The notes beneath the pieces were generated by a model, which was not told the origin of the DNA, ran no database searches, and saw nothing but the letters and a program-made list of their open reading frames with translations. Both the position numbers and the translations under genes were made by a program. From Prorocentrum cordatum (lineage: Eukaryota; Sar; Dinophyceae; Prorocentrales; Prorocentraceae), in NCBI GenBank assembly GCA_963575745.1, contig CAUYUJ010014622.1:103830-167829 (forward strand): a stretch of 64,000 nt of DNA, in the 5' to 3' direction. Numbering within the stretch: position 1 is the stretch's first letter; each line of letters opens with the position of its first letter. This document shows positions 41,330-52,120 of the stretch, piece by piece.

Positions 41330-41915
41330 CTGCGGGGGGCTGCGATCTGTGAAACTGTCGCCACTTTCGAGGCCTGCTGGGGGGCCCAGCGCAGTGACGC
41401 CACGGGCGGATTCAAATTAGACCTCGCCATCCCTGGGGGGCTGCGATCTGTGAAACTGTCGCCACTTTCGAGGCCTGCTGGGGGGCCCAGCACAGTGACG
41501 CCACGGGCGGATTCAAATTAGACCTCGCCATCCCTGGGGGGCTGCGATCTGTGAAACTGTCGCCACTTTCGAGGCCTGCTGGGGGGCCCAGCACAGTGAC
41601 GCCACGGGCGGACCCAAATTAGACCTCGCCATCCCTGGGGGGCTGCGATCTGTGAAACTGTCGCCACTTTCGAGGCCTGCTGGGGGGCCCAGCACAGTGA
41701 CGCCACGGGCGGATTCAAATTAGACCTCGCCATCCCTGGGGGGCTGCGATCTGTGAAACTGTCGCCACTTTCGAGGCCTGCTGGGGGGCCCAGCACCGTG
41801 ACGCCACGGGCGGATTCAAATTAGACCTCGCCATCCCTGGGGGGCTGCGATCTGTGAAACTGTCGCCACTTTCGAGGCCTGCTGGGGGGCCCAGCACAGT
41901 GACGCGCTACGCGGA
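41330..41915. repeat. 101-bp tandem repeat, six copies
   Basis: GGGGGCTGCGATCTGTGAAA recurs with starts 101 bases apart (GCTGCGATCTG at about 41339, 41440, 41541, 41642, 41743, 41844). Units also share CTTTCGAGGCCTGCTGGGGG and ACGCCACGGGCGGATTC. Copies are nearly identical, so expansion is recent. A truncated relative is at 42210-42260. Confidence 0.95.
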
Positions 41916-42470
41916 TCCACGATGGACCTCCGTATCCTTGGGCCGGAGGGGCTGCGGGCCAGGAGGAGGCGGCGGAGTCGGAGGAGGAGGGGGCGAATGA
42001 GGAGCAGGACGTTCGCCGCTTGCCTGGGACGTCGTCGGCGTTGTCGCCGCCGCCGTCGTCGTCATCGTCGTCGTCGGCGTTTTGCACATCATTTGCAGGG
42101 GGCGAAGTGGAAAGAAACAGCTTGCTCTCCACGAGACGCCCCTCATGCCTCGTGAGTTGCTTTCAGGCCCTCGATCACATCATCCTCGGACCGTTATTGT
42201 TTTTGGGACCTCGCCGCAGATTCAAGTTAGACCTCGCCATCTCTCGGGGGCTGCGATCTGAGATCCCCGCCTTCGAAGTGGCTAGCTCAGGGATTGTAGC
42301 GAATCAGCTTTATCTAGTCCTTGTCCTGTAGCCAGTGTCCTGCGAGTCTCCCGAATTCCGCCTGCAGACATATGCAACCCTCGCTCCGCCATCGCCCCCC
42401 TTCCAAAGTGTCCTAAACTATTTGCGCCCCGCGTTTGTGCAGGGGTTGGGTACGTCGCCAGTGTATTTTT
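41916..42470. other. GTC/GGA patches, no gene seen
   Basis: A CGTCGTCGG-rich patch lies at 42025-42080 and a partial 101-bp unit at 42210-42260. No supported coding region. Confidence 0.45.
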
Positions 42471-42595
42471 TCTGTCTTCGGGGAATGCTTAGAAAACTTG
42501 TCAGAAAGCCGGGGGACTTCCGAGCCTTCTGAGAAGGCCTCTTCCTTCTCACTTCCCCCCTCGCTCGCGGCCGAGAAGAAGGAAAGTCGTCACTC
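42471..42595. repeat. GAATGCTTAGAAAACTTGTC repeat, copy 1
   Basis: GTCTTCGGGGAATGCTTAGA to GAGAAGAAGGAAAGTC, recurring at 45511-45630. It contains the palindrome CCTTCTGAGAAGG. Confidence 0.8.
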
Positions 42596-43265
42596 GAAGA
42601 AACAAACATGTGCAGATCCGCGCGGATTTCTCTGATAGGCGCTGGCCCCGAGCGGCAGATCTCCACCTCGCCTACAGTGGCAGCGGGCTGCGAGACGCGG
42701 CGTGGGGCAGTTTTCGCCCGAGGTCGGTGCTCCGAGGCCCTTGGGCTGCTCTGCGCGGTCCGTGATTTTCCTGGGGCCGGGCGCGTGGCCGGCCTGGTGC
42801 TGCAGCTCTCCCAGGAGTCGGTGCGCCCGCCCAAAATGGCTTCCCAGAGGGGGCAGAGGTGCAGGTCTACGATTCTGATTTTCACTCGTATCGGCATTCG
42901 CATTCCTATTGTTGTCATCGTTATTATTTTATGTGGTAAAGTTGCGCCCCGGTGCCATGCTCGGGAAGGGAAGGGCCAGCGGCATTGAGTCTCTTTGAGG
43001 AATGGTGTCCAGTGCAAGTTTTGGGCCCCGAACAGTTCGTCATTGCAATGTGGAGGTGGAAGGTATGCCGTTTAAGCTATGCGGTGTGCAGCTAGGCGAT
43101 GCGAACCGGAGGCGGGACCATGTGAAAGCAGGGGGTGTAAGTTATGTGATGCTTGCTCTTTCGTGCAAGATTTGCGGTGTGAGCTATGCGATGTAAGCTA
43201 TGTTGTGCAAGCTACGTGGTGAAAAGCGATGTCGGGTAAACTCAGAGCACCCGCCCATGAGGCGG
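42596..43265. other. no gene seen; short AAGCTATG repeats
   Basis: 42610-42660 has GATCCGCGCGGATTTCTCTG...GGCGCTGG, an eroded F4 inverted-repeat end. 43070-43235 repeats AAGCTATG/GTGCAAG-type 9-18-mers. Confidence 0.5.
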
Positions 43266-43279
43266 TGCGAGTGGCAACG

Positions 43280-43455
43280 TGGCGCTACCTCGGCACACAG
43301 TGGAGGTCGGTCCACAAGGAGCCTTCCACAAGAGACCCAGCCCGGAGATCCCAGGGCGCCCCTGGAGTCTTGGTGTGGGAACTTCGCTTGCCACAGCAGA
43401 ACCATCAGAGCCCACGGAACCCGGGGCACCCCGGAGGCAGGCAGGGACATTGGGC
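43280..43455 (-). repeat. dispersed family F3, copy 1 (reversed)
   Basis: The reverse complement carries TGCCTGCCTCCGGGGTGCCC, GGGTTCCGTGGG, TCTTGTGGAAGGCTCCTTGT and CCTCCACTGTG, matching plus-strand copies at 51914-52093 and 56663-56830. No terminal inverted repeats are evident. Confidence 0.7.
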
Positions 43456-43654
43456 GCAAGAGGACCATTCCCAAAATTGAATCTAGGCCCCAAACCACCA
43501 GTTATGCTGGAGTCGCCCCAGCCATTTTTTGATCAGCTCCAACGAATGTGCTCCTAAGGGGGACATTCCTATCATAAGGCAGGGTGTTTCTCTTGGCACG
43601 AGTCTCCCCTGCACCCGCCCCGCGTTTGCGCAGGGGTTGGGTACGTCGCCAGTG

Positions 43655-44610
43655 TTTTTACCTAACAGTTTTTGCTGATAGGTTTCTAGTGGGGTCAAAA
43701 GAGAGCAGCAGATGACTCCACAGGGTGGTCGGGGCGGCATCCGGGGAGCTGTGTCCGAACTCGTGTCCGAATTCATTTTTATTGCAAAAAGTCACACGCT
43801 TCGTGCTCTTCGACCTCCCAGAACTCCATTCCCGGGCGACATTCTGAATGCCCAGAGCCAACTGTAGGCCACTTCGTGGTCTTCGAGTTCCCAGAACTCC
43901 ATTCCCGGGCCACATTTTGGATGCCCGGAGCCAACTGTAGGCCACTTCGTGGCCTTCGAGTTCCCAGAACTCCATTCCCGGGCCACATTTTGAATGCCCG
44001 GAGCCAACTGCAGGCCACTTCGTGCTCTTCCACTTCCCAGAACTCCATTCCTGGGCATGATTTTGAATGCCCGGGGCCAATTGTAAGCCACTTCGTGTTC
44101 TTCTAGTTCCCAGAATTCCACTCCTGGGCCACATTTTGACTGCTGAGGCAGGCTGATGCTGCGGCCGAGGCAGGCTGAGGCTGAGGCAGGCTGAGGCCGA
44201 GGCCGAGGCTGAAGGCAGACTGAGGCTGAGGCTGAAGCAGACTGAGGCTGAGGCTGAGGCAGGCTGAGGCTGAGGCTGAGGCAGGCTGATGCTGAGGCAG
44301 GCTGAGGCTGAGGCTGAGGCTGATGCAGGCTGAGGCTGAGGCAGGCTGAGGCTGAGGCCGAGGCTGAAGGCTGAGAGGCTGAGGCTGAGGCTGAGGCAGG
44401 CTGAGGCTGAGGCAGGCTGAGGCTGAGGCTGAGGCAGGCTGAGGCTGAGGCTGTGACTGCGACTGCCGTTGCCACTGCGACTGTCATCGCGAATGCGACT
44501 ACGACTGCGAGAACAGCAGAATTCTACAACTGGATTCTCATCTGAATCTTAAGGGGAATGCTTCCAGATATGCTCCTACACATCGCTGTTAGGTTGCTTT
44601 GCCGGGATAA
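43655..44610. repeat. 957-bp tandem duplication, copy A
   Basis: ACCTAACAG...TTGCTGATAGGTTTCTAGT to GTTAGGTTGCTTTGCCGGGA. Inside are five 72-bp units (CCCAGAACTCCATTCCCGGG, GAATGCCCGGAGCCAACTGT, AGGCCACTTCGTG) followed by a GGCTGAGGCTGAGGCAGGCT minisatellite. Confidence 0.9.
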
Positions 44611-45485
44611 TTTACCTAACAGCGTTTGCTGATAGGTTTCTAGTAGGCTCAAAAGAGAGCAGCAGATGACTCCACAGGGGGGTCGGGGCGGCATCCGGGG
44701 AGCTGTGTCCGAACTCGTGTCCGAACTCGTTTTTCGCAAAACAGTCACACACTTCGTGCTCTTCGACCTCCCAGAACTCCATTCCCGGGCCACATTTGAA
44801 TGCCCGGAGCCAACTGTAGGCCACTTCGTGCTCTTCGAGTTCCCAGAACTCCATTCCCGGGCCACATTTTGAATGCCCGGAGCCAACTGTAGGCCACTTC
44901 GTGGTCTTCGAGTTCCCAGAACTCCATTCCTGGGCATGATTTTGAATGCCCGGAGCCAACTGTAGGCCACTTCGTGTTCTTCGAGTTCCCAGAACTCCAT
45001 TCCCGGGCCACATTTTGAATGCTGAGGCAGGCTGATGCTGAGGCTGAGGCAGGCTGAGGCTGAGGCAGGCTGAGGCTGAGGCCGAGGCTGAAGGCAGACT
45101 GAGGCTGAGGCTGAAGCAGGCTGAGGCTGAGGCTGAGGCAGGCTGAGGCTGAGGCTGAGGCAGGCTGATGCTGAGGCAGGCTGAGGCTGAGGCTGAGGCT
45201 GATGCAGGCTGAGGCTGAGGCAGGCTGAGGCTGAGGCCGAGGCTGAAGGCAGACTGAGGCTGAGGCTGAAGCAGGCTGAGGCTGAGGCTGAGGCAGGCTG
45301 AGGCTGAGGCAGGCTGAGGCTGAGGCTGAGGCAGGCTGAGGCTGAGGCTGTGACTGCGACTGCCGTTGCCACTGCGACTGTCATCGCGAATGCGACTACG
45401 ACTGCGAGAACAGCAGAATTCTACAACTGGATTCTCATCTGAATCTTAAGGGGAATGCTTCCAGATATGCTCCTACACATCGCTG
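44611..45485. repeat. 957-bp tandem duplication, copy B
   Basis: Same order of parts as copy A, with four 72-bp units and a longer GCTGAGGCAG minisatellite. Both copies end in the same ACTGCGACTGTCATCGCGAA to GATATGCTCCTACACATCGC segment. Confidence 0.9.
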
Positions 45486-45510
45486 TTAGGTTGCCCTGCC
45501 GGGATAATTT

Positions 45511-45630
45511 TGTCTTCGGGGAATGCTTAGAAAACTTGTCAGAAAGCCGGGGGACTTCCGAGCCTTCTGAGAAGGCCTTCTCCTTCTCACTTCCCCCCTC
45601 GCTCGCAGGCGAGAAGAAGGAAAGTCTCTC
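45511..45630. repeat. GAATGCTTAGAAAACTTGTC repeat, copy 2
   Basis: Nearly identical to 42471-42595. The sequence to its right (45650-45830) is very GC-rich, with GGCGCCC repeats and no supported gene. Confidence 0.8.
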
Positions 45631-45877
45631 TTGGCACGAGCCTCCCCTGCACCCGCCCCCGGCGCAGGGGGCGCCCGCGCGGCGCCCGCGGGGCGCCACA
45701 CGGGGCGGGCGAGCGCGGCGCAGCCTCGGCACTGCCCCCCCCCCTTGGGCGCGGGGCGCGCCCCCGCGAGGCGCCCCTGCGAGGCGGCACGGGCCTGCGG
45801 CGTGGCGGAAGCCCGCCGTGCCCAGCCGCTTCTAGGGGAACAAAACATGACATAAGCATAAAAACTGTGAGGTCCGC

Positions 45878-45986
45878 GGGGATTTCTCGGATCGGCGCTG
45901 GACCCCCCTCCCTGGCGCGCGGAGCGCGCCAGGGGCGGCGCCGGAGGCGCCGCCGGGGGGCCCCAGCGCCGACCCGAGAAATCCCC
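45878..45986. repeat. GC-core inverted repeat, family F4
   Basis: GGGGATTTCTCGG...GGCGCTGG (45878-45901) pairs with CCAGCGCC...CCGAGAAATCCCC (45963-45986). The loop holds two perfect GC hairpins: CTGGCGCGCGGAGCGCGCCAG-like and GGCGGCGCC...GGCGCCGCC. The left flank AACATGACATAAGCATAAAA is shared with 62833-62850. Confidence 0.75.
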
Positions 45987-46257
45987 CAACAGTGACACGT
46001 CGATTAGTGAATTGTCCGTCTTCGGTTCTCGAGAGGGCGCCGTGGTCGTCATTTTCCAGGCCTGCGCCCGCCAGGTTTGGGCCTCGGGTCGTTTTCACTA
46101 AACCACGTTTTACTACAGGGGGGTCTGTCCATCCCCGAGCGTGGCGAAAGCCCGCCGTGCCCAGCCGTTTCGGCAAGGAGAATGTCTGCCAACGTGGACC
46201 CCGGCCAGCAAGTGATGGCACTGTGGATGCGTAGGCTCTGTGTTGCAAGCTTTTTAA

Positions 46258-46400
46258 GTCGGGCACGTCCCTCCACAGGAGGAATATCCGAAAGATAGGC
46301 AATGCATGATCTGGGGACGATTTGTGGAGCATCTTTGACAATTGTTTAATTGTTGTTGATCTTTTCGTCCAAAGTCCGCCTGTAGGGAGACACGCCCGAC
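46258..46400. mobile_element. MITE, family F1, copy 2
   Basis: Left end GTCGGGCACGTCCCTCCACA; right end, reversed, GTCGGGCGTGTCTCCCTACA. The interior GGGGACGATTTGT is conserved. Flanks are TTTTAA on the left and CTAACG on the right, compatible with a short TAA duplication. Confidence 0.75.
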
Positions 46401-46785
46401 CTAACGAAAGCTATGTGGTGCAAGCCCATCGGAAGCCGAAAGGCGAGACAGCCGAAGCCCTCATTGCTTGTCCTTCGGTTTGGGACGGATGAGGGCTGAT
46501 CGGGAGCGTCCTTAGGAGGCTCGAAGCCACTTGGAGCCGTCTTGGGGCGGCATTGGGGCCTATTGAAGGCATGTTGGACGCCATCTTGGGATTTCCTGTG
46601 CGATCTTGGAGGCCGTACCCGGGGCCCTCTTGGAGCCCTCTTGGGCCACCTTGGACGCTCCGACCCGCGCGGCGACCCCCCTGCCAGACCCAGGCAGAGC
46701 GGGCGAGGCAAACCGCTCTCCCCGAAGGCGAAGGAGGAGGAGGATGGAACGACTGACTCCCCAGACTGCCCGCGCCCAATGGGCC
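46401..46785. repeat. reversed GGGCCNTCTTGG repeat block
   Basis: 46490-46680 contains CTTGGAGCC, TCTTGGGGCGG and CTCTTGGGCC units, the reverse complement of the CCAAGACGGCCC class. Confidence 0.65.
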
Positions 46786-46916
46786 TGGCATCGCTCGGAC
46801 GTGTGCACTTCTTTCTCGGCGAGGACCTTCGAGGAGCATCCTCGACCATCTGGCGAAAAAACCACGCACGAAACCCCCCAAAAAAGCACAGGGAATGGAC
46901 GTCCGAGCGATGGCCA
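46786..46916. mobile_element. MITE, family F2, copy a
   Basis: TGGCATCGCTCGGACGTGTG at the left pairs with GGACGTCCGAGCGATGGCCA at the right. The interior has GGCGAGGACCTTCGAGGAGC and GGCGAAAAAACCACGCACG. Four copies in the window share this sequence almost base for base; no coding capacity. Confidence 0.9.
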
Positions 46917-47285
46917 GTTGGCCGGTGGGATCGCACGGGTCTGCTGCAGCTCCCGTGGGGCGGCCGTGGGCGCCTCGTGGGCGCCCCCGCGCGCTGCCTG
47001 GGGCCTGCCGCGGCTGCGCCTCGGTGGGCGCCTCGCGGGCGCCCCGCGGCGCTGCCTCGTTGCGTGCCGCGGCTGCGCCTCGGCGGGCGCCTCGGTGGGC
47101 GCCTCGGTGGGCGCGCCGCCTGCCGGGCGATGCTGCCAAGGCTCGGCCCGGTGGGCCGGCGCGGGCCCCCCTTGGTGGCGTCTGCCGCGCTTTCGGTCGG
47201 CGGGCGGCCTAGTGGGCACCGAGCGGGCGCCTAGTGGGCGCCTCGCGGCGGTTGCACTCCTCCGCCTCCTCCTGCTCCTCCTCCT
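46917..47285. repeat. GGGCGCCTCG repeat block
   Basis: Repeated GGGCGCCTCGNGGGCGCC and CTGCGCCTCGGYGGGCGCCT units (about 46965-47240). Open frames here are repeat-driven. Confidence 0.7.
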
Positions 47286-47329
47286 ACATTGCTGCCGCAC
47301 CATGGCTTAAAACACCTTTGCTCACACCC

Positions 47330-47520
47330 CAGAGCTCACTCGGCAAAACCTGTCCCACACAGCTCACGATGCGTGCTTGCACCACACCCAGCTTGCACCA
47401 CGTGGCTTACACCGCGTTGCTTACGCCATGCAGATTGCACCACGCATAGTTTGCACCACGCTGGTTGCAGCGTGCGTAGCTTGCACCACGTACCTTGCAG
47501 ACCCAGAGTGCACGAGATCA
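47330..47520. repeat. GCTTGCACCACG repeats
   Basis: Irregular units of 12-15 bases (TTGCACCACG, GCTTACACCG, GTTGCAGCGTG). Related short motifs occur at 38870-38960 and 43070-43230. Confidence 0.7.
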
Positions 47521-47860
47521 CTGCTTGGAGTCCACGCCGGCAAGCACGAGTGCAAGTGCCAGGATGCAACGGCTCGTGATGATACAGCGTGAGAAAGTCT
47601 CAAGCTAATCGCCGAGGCCGCCTTGCCGACGCCCTGATGCGACAAAAGAAGATAAGGAGGGAACATGAGGATGAGGGGGGATGAGGGACGAGAAGAGGTC
47701 GTCCGTTCGGGGGACCACGAAAAGATCTGCAGGTTTCAGGCGGGGGAAGGGTGGGGGATACATATTGCTACCCGCAGCCCGAAGCCGGGGCAGCAGTAGA
47801 AGCAATCACCCTACGAACACGACGCCGATCACCACAACGACGGCAATCATGGTGACGAAG
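47521..47860. other. no gene seen
   Basis: Mixed sequence without repeats or recognisable coding motifs. Confidence 0.45.
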
Positions 47861-47865
47861 GCAAC

Positions 47866-47866
47866 G

Positions 47867-47915
<49 letters not shown>

Positions 47916-47916
47916 T

Positions 47917-47996
<80 letters not shown>

Positions 47997-48027
47997 TTAC
48001 TTTACTACTACTACTACTACTACTACG

Positions 48028-48060
<33 letters not shown>

Positions 48061-48081
48061 GATAGTACTAGCACGACTACG

Positions 48082-48131
<50 letters not shown>

Positions 48132-48182
48132 CTACGACGACGACTACTACTACTACTACTACGACTACTACTACGACTACTG

Positions 48183-48213
<31 letters not shown>

Positions 48214-48315
48214 CTACGACGACTACTACTACTACTACTACTATGACTACTACACGACTACTGCTACTACTGACTACTATTACTGACTACTACTACTACT
48301 ACTACTACTTACTAC
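47866..48315. repeat. (CTA)n/(CGA)n microsatellite up to the gap
   Basis: About 450 bases of CTA/TAC triplets with CGA blocks (47948-47993 and shorter). Ends at the assembly gap. Confidence 0.95.
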
Positions 48316-48415
48316 NNNNNNNNNNNNNNNNNNNNNNNNNNNNNNNNNNNNNNNNNNNNNNNNNNNNNNNNNNNNNNNNNNNNNNNNNNNNNNNNNNNNN
48401 NNNNNNNNNNNNNNN
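48316..48415. other. assembly gap (100 N)
   Basis: Exactly 100 N, a typical placeholder of unknown true size. Different microsatellites (CTA on the left, CTC on the right) abut it, so the order across it is less certain. Confidence 0.99.
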
Positions 48416-48733
48416 CTCCTCCTTCTCCTCCTCCTCCTCCTCCTCCTCCTCCTCCCCCTCGAGAGGAGGACGACAAGCGGCACCCAACCGTGACCGCACA
48501 GCCCAGGCCTCGGGCAGAGTTGGAGGGGGGAAAGTATACAGGACAGGCGACCCCGCGAGCGCGCGGCCCGAGCCCGCCCGTGGGGCCTCCCCTGGGCCTG
48601 CCGACCGGCGCTCCGTCCGGGCGCCAAGCTGGATGGCGGCCTCCGGCGGCGACGACGCCCGCCGCCCGAGGCCCCCGCGACCAAGACGCCGACGGGCACC
48701 ACCGCGACGACGACGACGCCGACGACGACGGCC

Positions 48734-48791
<58 letters not shown>

Positions 48792-48985
48792 GGGCGCAGG
48801 GTGAGGGAGGCAGGAGGAGAAGGAGGAGGAAGAGGAGAAGGAGGACCAGTGCAAGCCCAATGTTCATCAACGATATCGCAAGCGACAATCCCTCCAAGTT
48901 CCCTCTTCACAGGCCCCTACAAGGGTTTACTTTCACTGAGGGAAGTACCCTAATTGGAAGACAATTGTTTGAAAATCCGGAACTG
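48416..48985. repeat. (CTC)n and (GAC)n tracts with linker
   Basis: CTC triplets at 48416-48455 and GAC triplets at about 48700-48790, followed by a GGA-rich patch. No gene is supported. Confidence 0.8.
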
Positions 48986-49150
48986 TGCCAGAACACCATT
49001 CTTGCGGCTTCAACGCCGCGAACCACCGTTATTGTTGCGTTCTGACGATCCTGAATCGGGCCAGAACACCGTTCCAGGGATTTCCACACCGCGAGTCAAC
49101 GTGACTGTTGCGCCCTGACGTTCTGGCATCGTGCCAATACACATGTTCTG
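48986..49150. repeat. about 74-bp repeat, two to three units
   Basis: GCCAGAACACC, ACACCGCGA(A/G)TCAACGT-like and CTGTTGCGCCCTGACG recur. Confidence 0.65.
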
Positions 49151-49184
49151 GGACGTTAACCATGAGAACCCTTGAAACTGCTGC

Positions 49185-49570
49185 AAGCTCTTGGGGCGCA
49201 TGTGGGCGGCGCCACGGCGAGAGCCACATTTTGAAAAGGAACCCCGCCCTCCATCTGCGAGGCGCTTGGAATTGTTTCAGGCGGACGTGCGCGGCGCTGC
49301 TTGGCATCGCTCGGACGTGTGCGTTTTTTCCTCGGCGAGGACCTTCGAGGAGCATCCTCGATCGTTTGGCGAAAAAACCACGCACGAAACCGAAAAAAGC
49401 ACAGGGAATGGACGTCCGAGCGATGGCCAGGAGGCGAGAGCCGCATTTTGAAGACGAGCCGCCCTCCATCGGTGAAGCTCCTGTAGAAATTTCCAAGCCG
49501 ACGGCGCGCAGCGCTAAGGGAAGAGAGCCGCGTTGTGGCAGCGGCCCGCCCTCTCCATCCGTGGAGAGCT
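49185..49570. repeat. about 85-bp CGAGAGCCACATTTTGAA repeats
   Basis: Three units (CGAGAGCC, CCGCCCTCCATC, TTTCAGGCGGACG/TTCCAAGCCGACG, CGCGCAGCGCT), the first two split by MITE F2 copy b. Confidence 0.7.
49302..49429. mobile_element. MITE, family F2, copy b
   Basis: 128 bases with the same ends and interior as copy a. GTGCGTTTTTTCCTCGG near the left end pairs with CCGAAAAAAGCAC near the right, so the inverted repeats extend inward. Inserted in the 85-bp repeat. Confidence 0.9.
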
Positions 49571-49734
49571 GCTGCAGATGTCGAGCCTCGGGATCAGAAG
49601 AATGGCGAGGAGGTCTCGGGCGAAACGCCTGACCCGCCCTCTCGACAGGCCTCGGGGTGCGACAGGGAGGAGCTGTTGGTAAGGGAGAGGGATGGGGGAC
49701 GAGGAGGAGGAGGGAGGAGAATAAGGAGGAGAGA

Positions 49735-49855
49735 GGTGGAGGAGGAGGAGGAGGAGGAGGAGGAGGAGGAGGAGGAGGAGGAGGAGGAGGAGGAGGAAGG
49801 AGAGGTTAGGAGGAGGAGGAGGAGGAGGAGGGAGGAGGAGGAGGAGGAAGACGAG
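49735..49855. repeat. (GGA)n purine tract
   Basis: About 115 bases of GGA/GAG with few interruptions. Apparent poly-Glu and poly-Ser/Leu frames are artefacts. Confidence 0.95.
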
Positions 49856-50799
49856 GGACAAGGATTTTGGTTCGATTTGAGCGACCATAGCGACCTGGTC
49901 AAGCCAGCGCACTATCGTTCAGCAAATTCCCACACAGTGGGAAAGGAAACGCCACATTGGGCGACAGCCTGCAGGACAAACGGCTGAACGCCTGGGCCCC
50001 CGCCTTGGAGTGCTTCTCGCCATTAGCAAAGGTGCAGTCCTTGTTCAACGCCTGCACACTCACAGGTGCAATCGTCCTGCATTGAGTGCAACACGTGACA
50101 CCGCCACTTACAGACAGGCGATGCAATCACCCCACTCTGGGGCACACTGGGTGCAGAAGAGGGTCCCCCTGACTCAGATCAGGAGCACCGATGCGCGGCC
50201 CAGCGAAGAACCTTCGCCAGCGGCCCTCGATTGGAAGTCACGCTCACGGGTTATAAAGGCGAAGGACTCCGCCTCGCTTAACTGTTTTGCTCCCACCCGT
50301 CTTCAACCTTTGCTGGCGGGTCGCGAGGCTGGACAGCGCTCGCGGGCGGGGCGGGGCACGACCTGTCCGACGCGCCCTGCTGCCGAGAACGGAGGGGGCC
50401 TTAGCATCTGCGTGAGCTGCTTGGCGGGCGAGGGCTTCCGGCTCTGCACATGCAATGGCAGCCCCTCCCGCAAAGCACCACCTGAGGAATAATTCGTCCC
50501 CTGGAGCTGCGTGCGATTCCTGGATTGCCCGAGACGCGTGCGATGAAATCCACAACAGTTAAATCCGGCCAGGATCCCAACCGTCAACCGCACTGGAAAT
50601 CAGGGCCGCGGTGGTGGTACGAATCGAAGCACGCTACTCATACATAGCTCCTGACCAGACGAAGCTACTCAGTGTACACTGCTGTTCCCCGTCATATGTC
50701 TCAACAGCATCAGGAACATGTAAATCTCTGCACGAGGACTGCCCTGGGCCACTGTGAGAATGAAATCACACCACACATAGCCGCATCGAGCTGGAGTTT
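49856..50799. other. no gene seen
   Basis: Mixed sequence. A plus-strand frame (50010-50492) and minus-strand rivals overlap without a motif. It may include the far 3' end of the minus-strand retroelement. Confidence 0.4.
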
Positions 50800-51388
50800 G
50801 TCAGGATCGCCCGGATCATCACCACTTGGCCCAGGCAGCTTCACCATGGACCACGCGTAGTGCTTTAGCCTTTTCTTCTGTAGTCAAAGAGCCTCCAGAC
50901 CCATCAAGTCCCCATAAGCCTCCATGAACATGTTGCTGGTGCAGAACCGCCCCCCCCCATCGCCAAGCTTGCGAAACAGATGGCAGGAGAGTGCAAACCG
51001 CATCCGCCAGATGTGGGTGGCCTCGGCACCAGAAGGCAGACTGGGGATCGGTGGCATCAGCCCCGGGTGTCAGATGGGATGTGGTCGCATCTGCAGCAGT
51101 ATTCTGCACTGTGACATGTCGAACGCCTGTGATGCACCTTGTTAGTAAAACCACCCCATCTCGGACACTTGTCATCTCTTGCGTATCCTGAATATTTCAC
51201 GCGGTCGTCTGGCCAGCAGCCACCAAACAAATGGTGATTAGCATGGGCGCTTGCTTGTAGTTCAGCTCATTAAGCAGAGCCTTGCGAAATCATCGAGTAT
51301 TGCGCAGAAGCTTTGGACCACCCTTTCTGTGACCCAGGACGCCGGACACACGTAACCAAATGAAAGTTTCAGTCCAGGTCTGAGGTTT

Positions 51389-51893
51389 TCAACTCAGTAC
51401 CCCCATGGACGATCCAACAATCAGCACGAGGATCCCAACCAACGTCCAGAAGCGTGACGTACACAGCACATACATGTGTTTCCACCCGGCGCCACCTATC
51501 AGAGGCAAGGACGTCCAGAAAGACGAACAATATTTGTCCCAAACACGACGCACGCCGTCCTGAACACCAAATTCGAGGATCAGCCAAAGATCAGAAATCA
51601 TACTCAGCTGCTCCTCTCGTAGTCTATACTGGGTCGTCTGCGTAGTCATGCAGGATACGTCGAGCACTGGTAGCACAAGACCCAGAACTCCAGAATCCAG
51701 CGCACGAGGCTGCCTGAGCTCGAAACTGACGCAGCCGACCAGGCGGGATACACAAGGCGCGATGTCCCCAGGAGATCACCGAAAACATTCCTGACAGTCG
51801 GAGATTCTTCGGTCTCCCACACAAAGACGAGCTGTGTATCTCACGTTCCTCGACCGTCAGAAGGCGCCTCCTCGGCGAAGCTTCAGCATCCAC
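51389..51893 (-). pseudogene. C-terminal region of minus-strand reverse transcriptase
   Basis: The minus strand reads RALCIPPGRLRQFRAQAASC, GFWSSGSCATSARRIL, YADDPVYRLREEQ and, in the next frame piece, VRRVWDKYCSSFW with W-rich continuation. The pattern (L-P-L-R-AA, C-TS, DP) matches the segment after the RT in dinoflagellate non-LTR proteins. Its role is unclear. Several frame changes. Confidence 0.5.
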
Positions 51894-51913
51894 GTGAGGC
51901 GCCGCTTACAGTG

Positions 51914-52093
51914 GCAGCCAATACAAGGAACACCCTGCTTGCCTCCAGGGTGCCCTGGGTTTCCTGGGTGTCGATGCTTTTGCTATGGAGAACGTGGCGT
52001 GCCCACGCCAAGAATCAGTGGACGTCCTGGAGTCTTTCGGTTGGGTTCCTTGTGGAAGGTCTCTTGTGGTCGGGCCCCCACCGTACATCACGT
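51914..52093 (+). repeat. dispersed family F3, copy 2
   Basis: ACACCCTGCTTGCCTCCAGG, GGGTTTCCTGGGTGTCGATG, CCTTGTGGAAGGTCTCTTGT and GGGCCCCCACCGTA; interrupts the minus-strand RT relic. Matches 43280 (reversed) and 56663. Confidence 0.7.
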
Positions 52094-52120
52094 CGCCATT
52101 GCCCCCAGGTCCTGGGCAGC

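Noticed and set aside
42830-42850. CCAAAATGGCTTCC as a reversed leader fragment
   Set aside because: Only 11 consecutive bases match, with no adjacent coding start; chance is likely.
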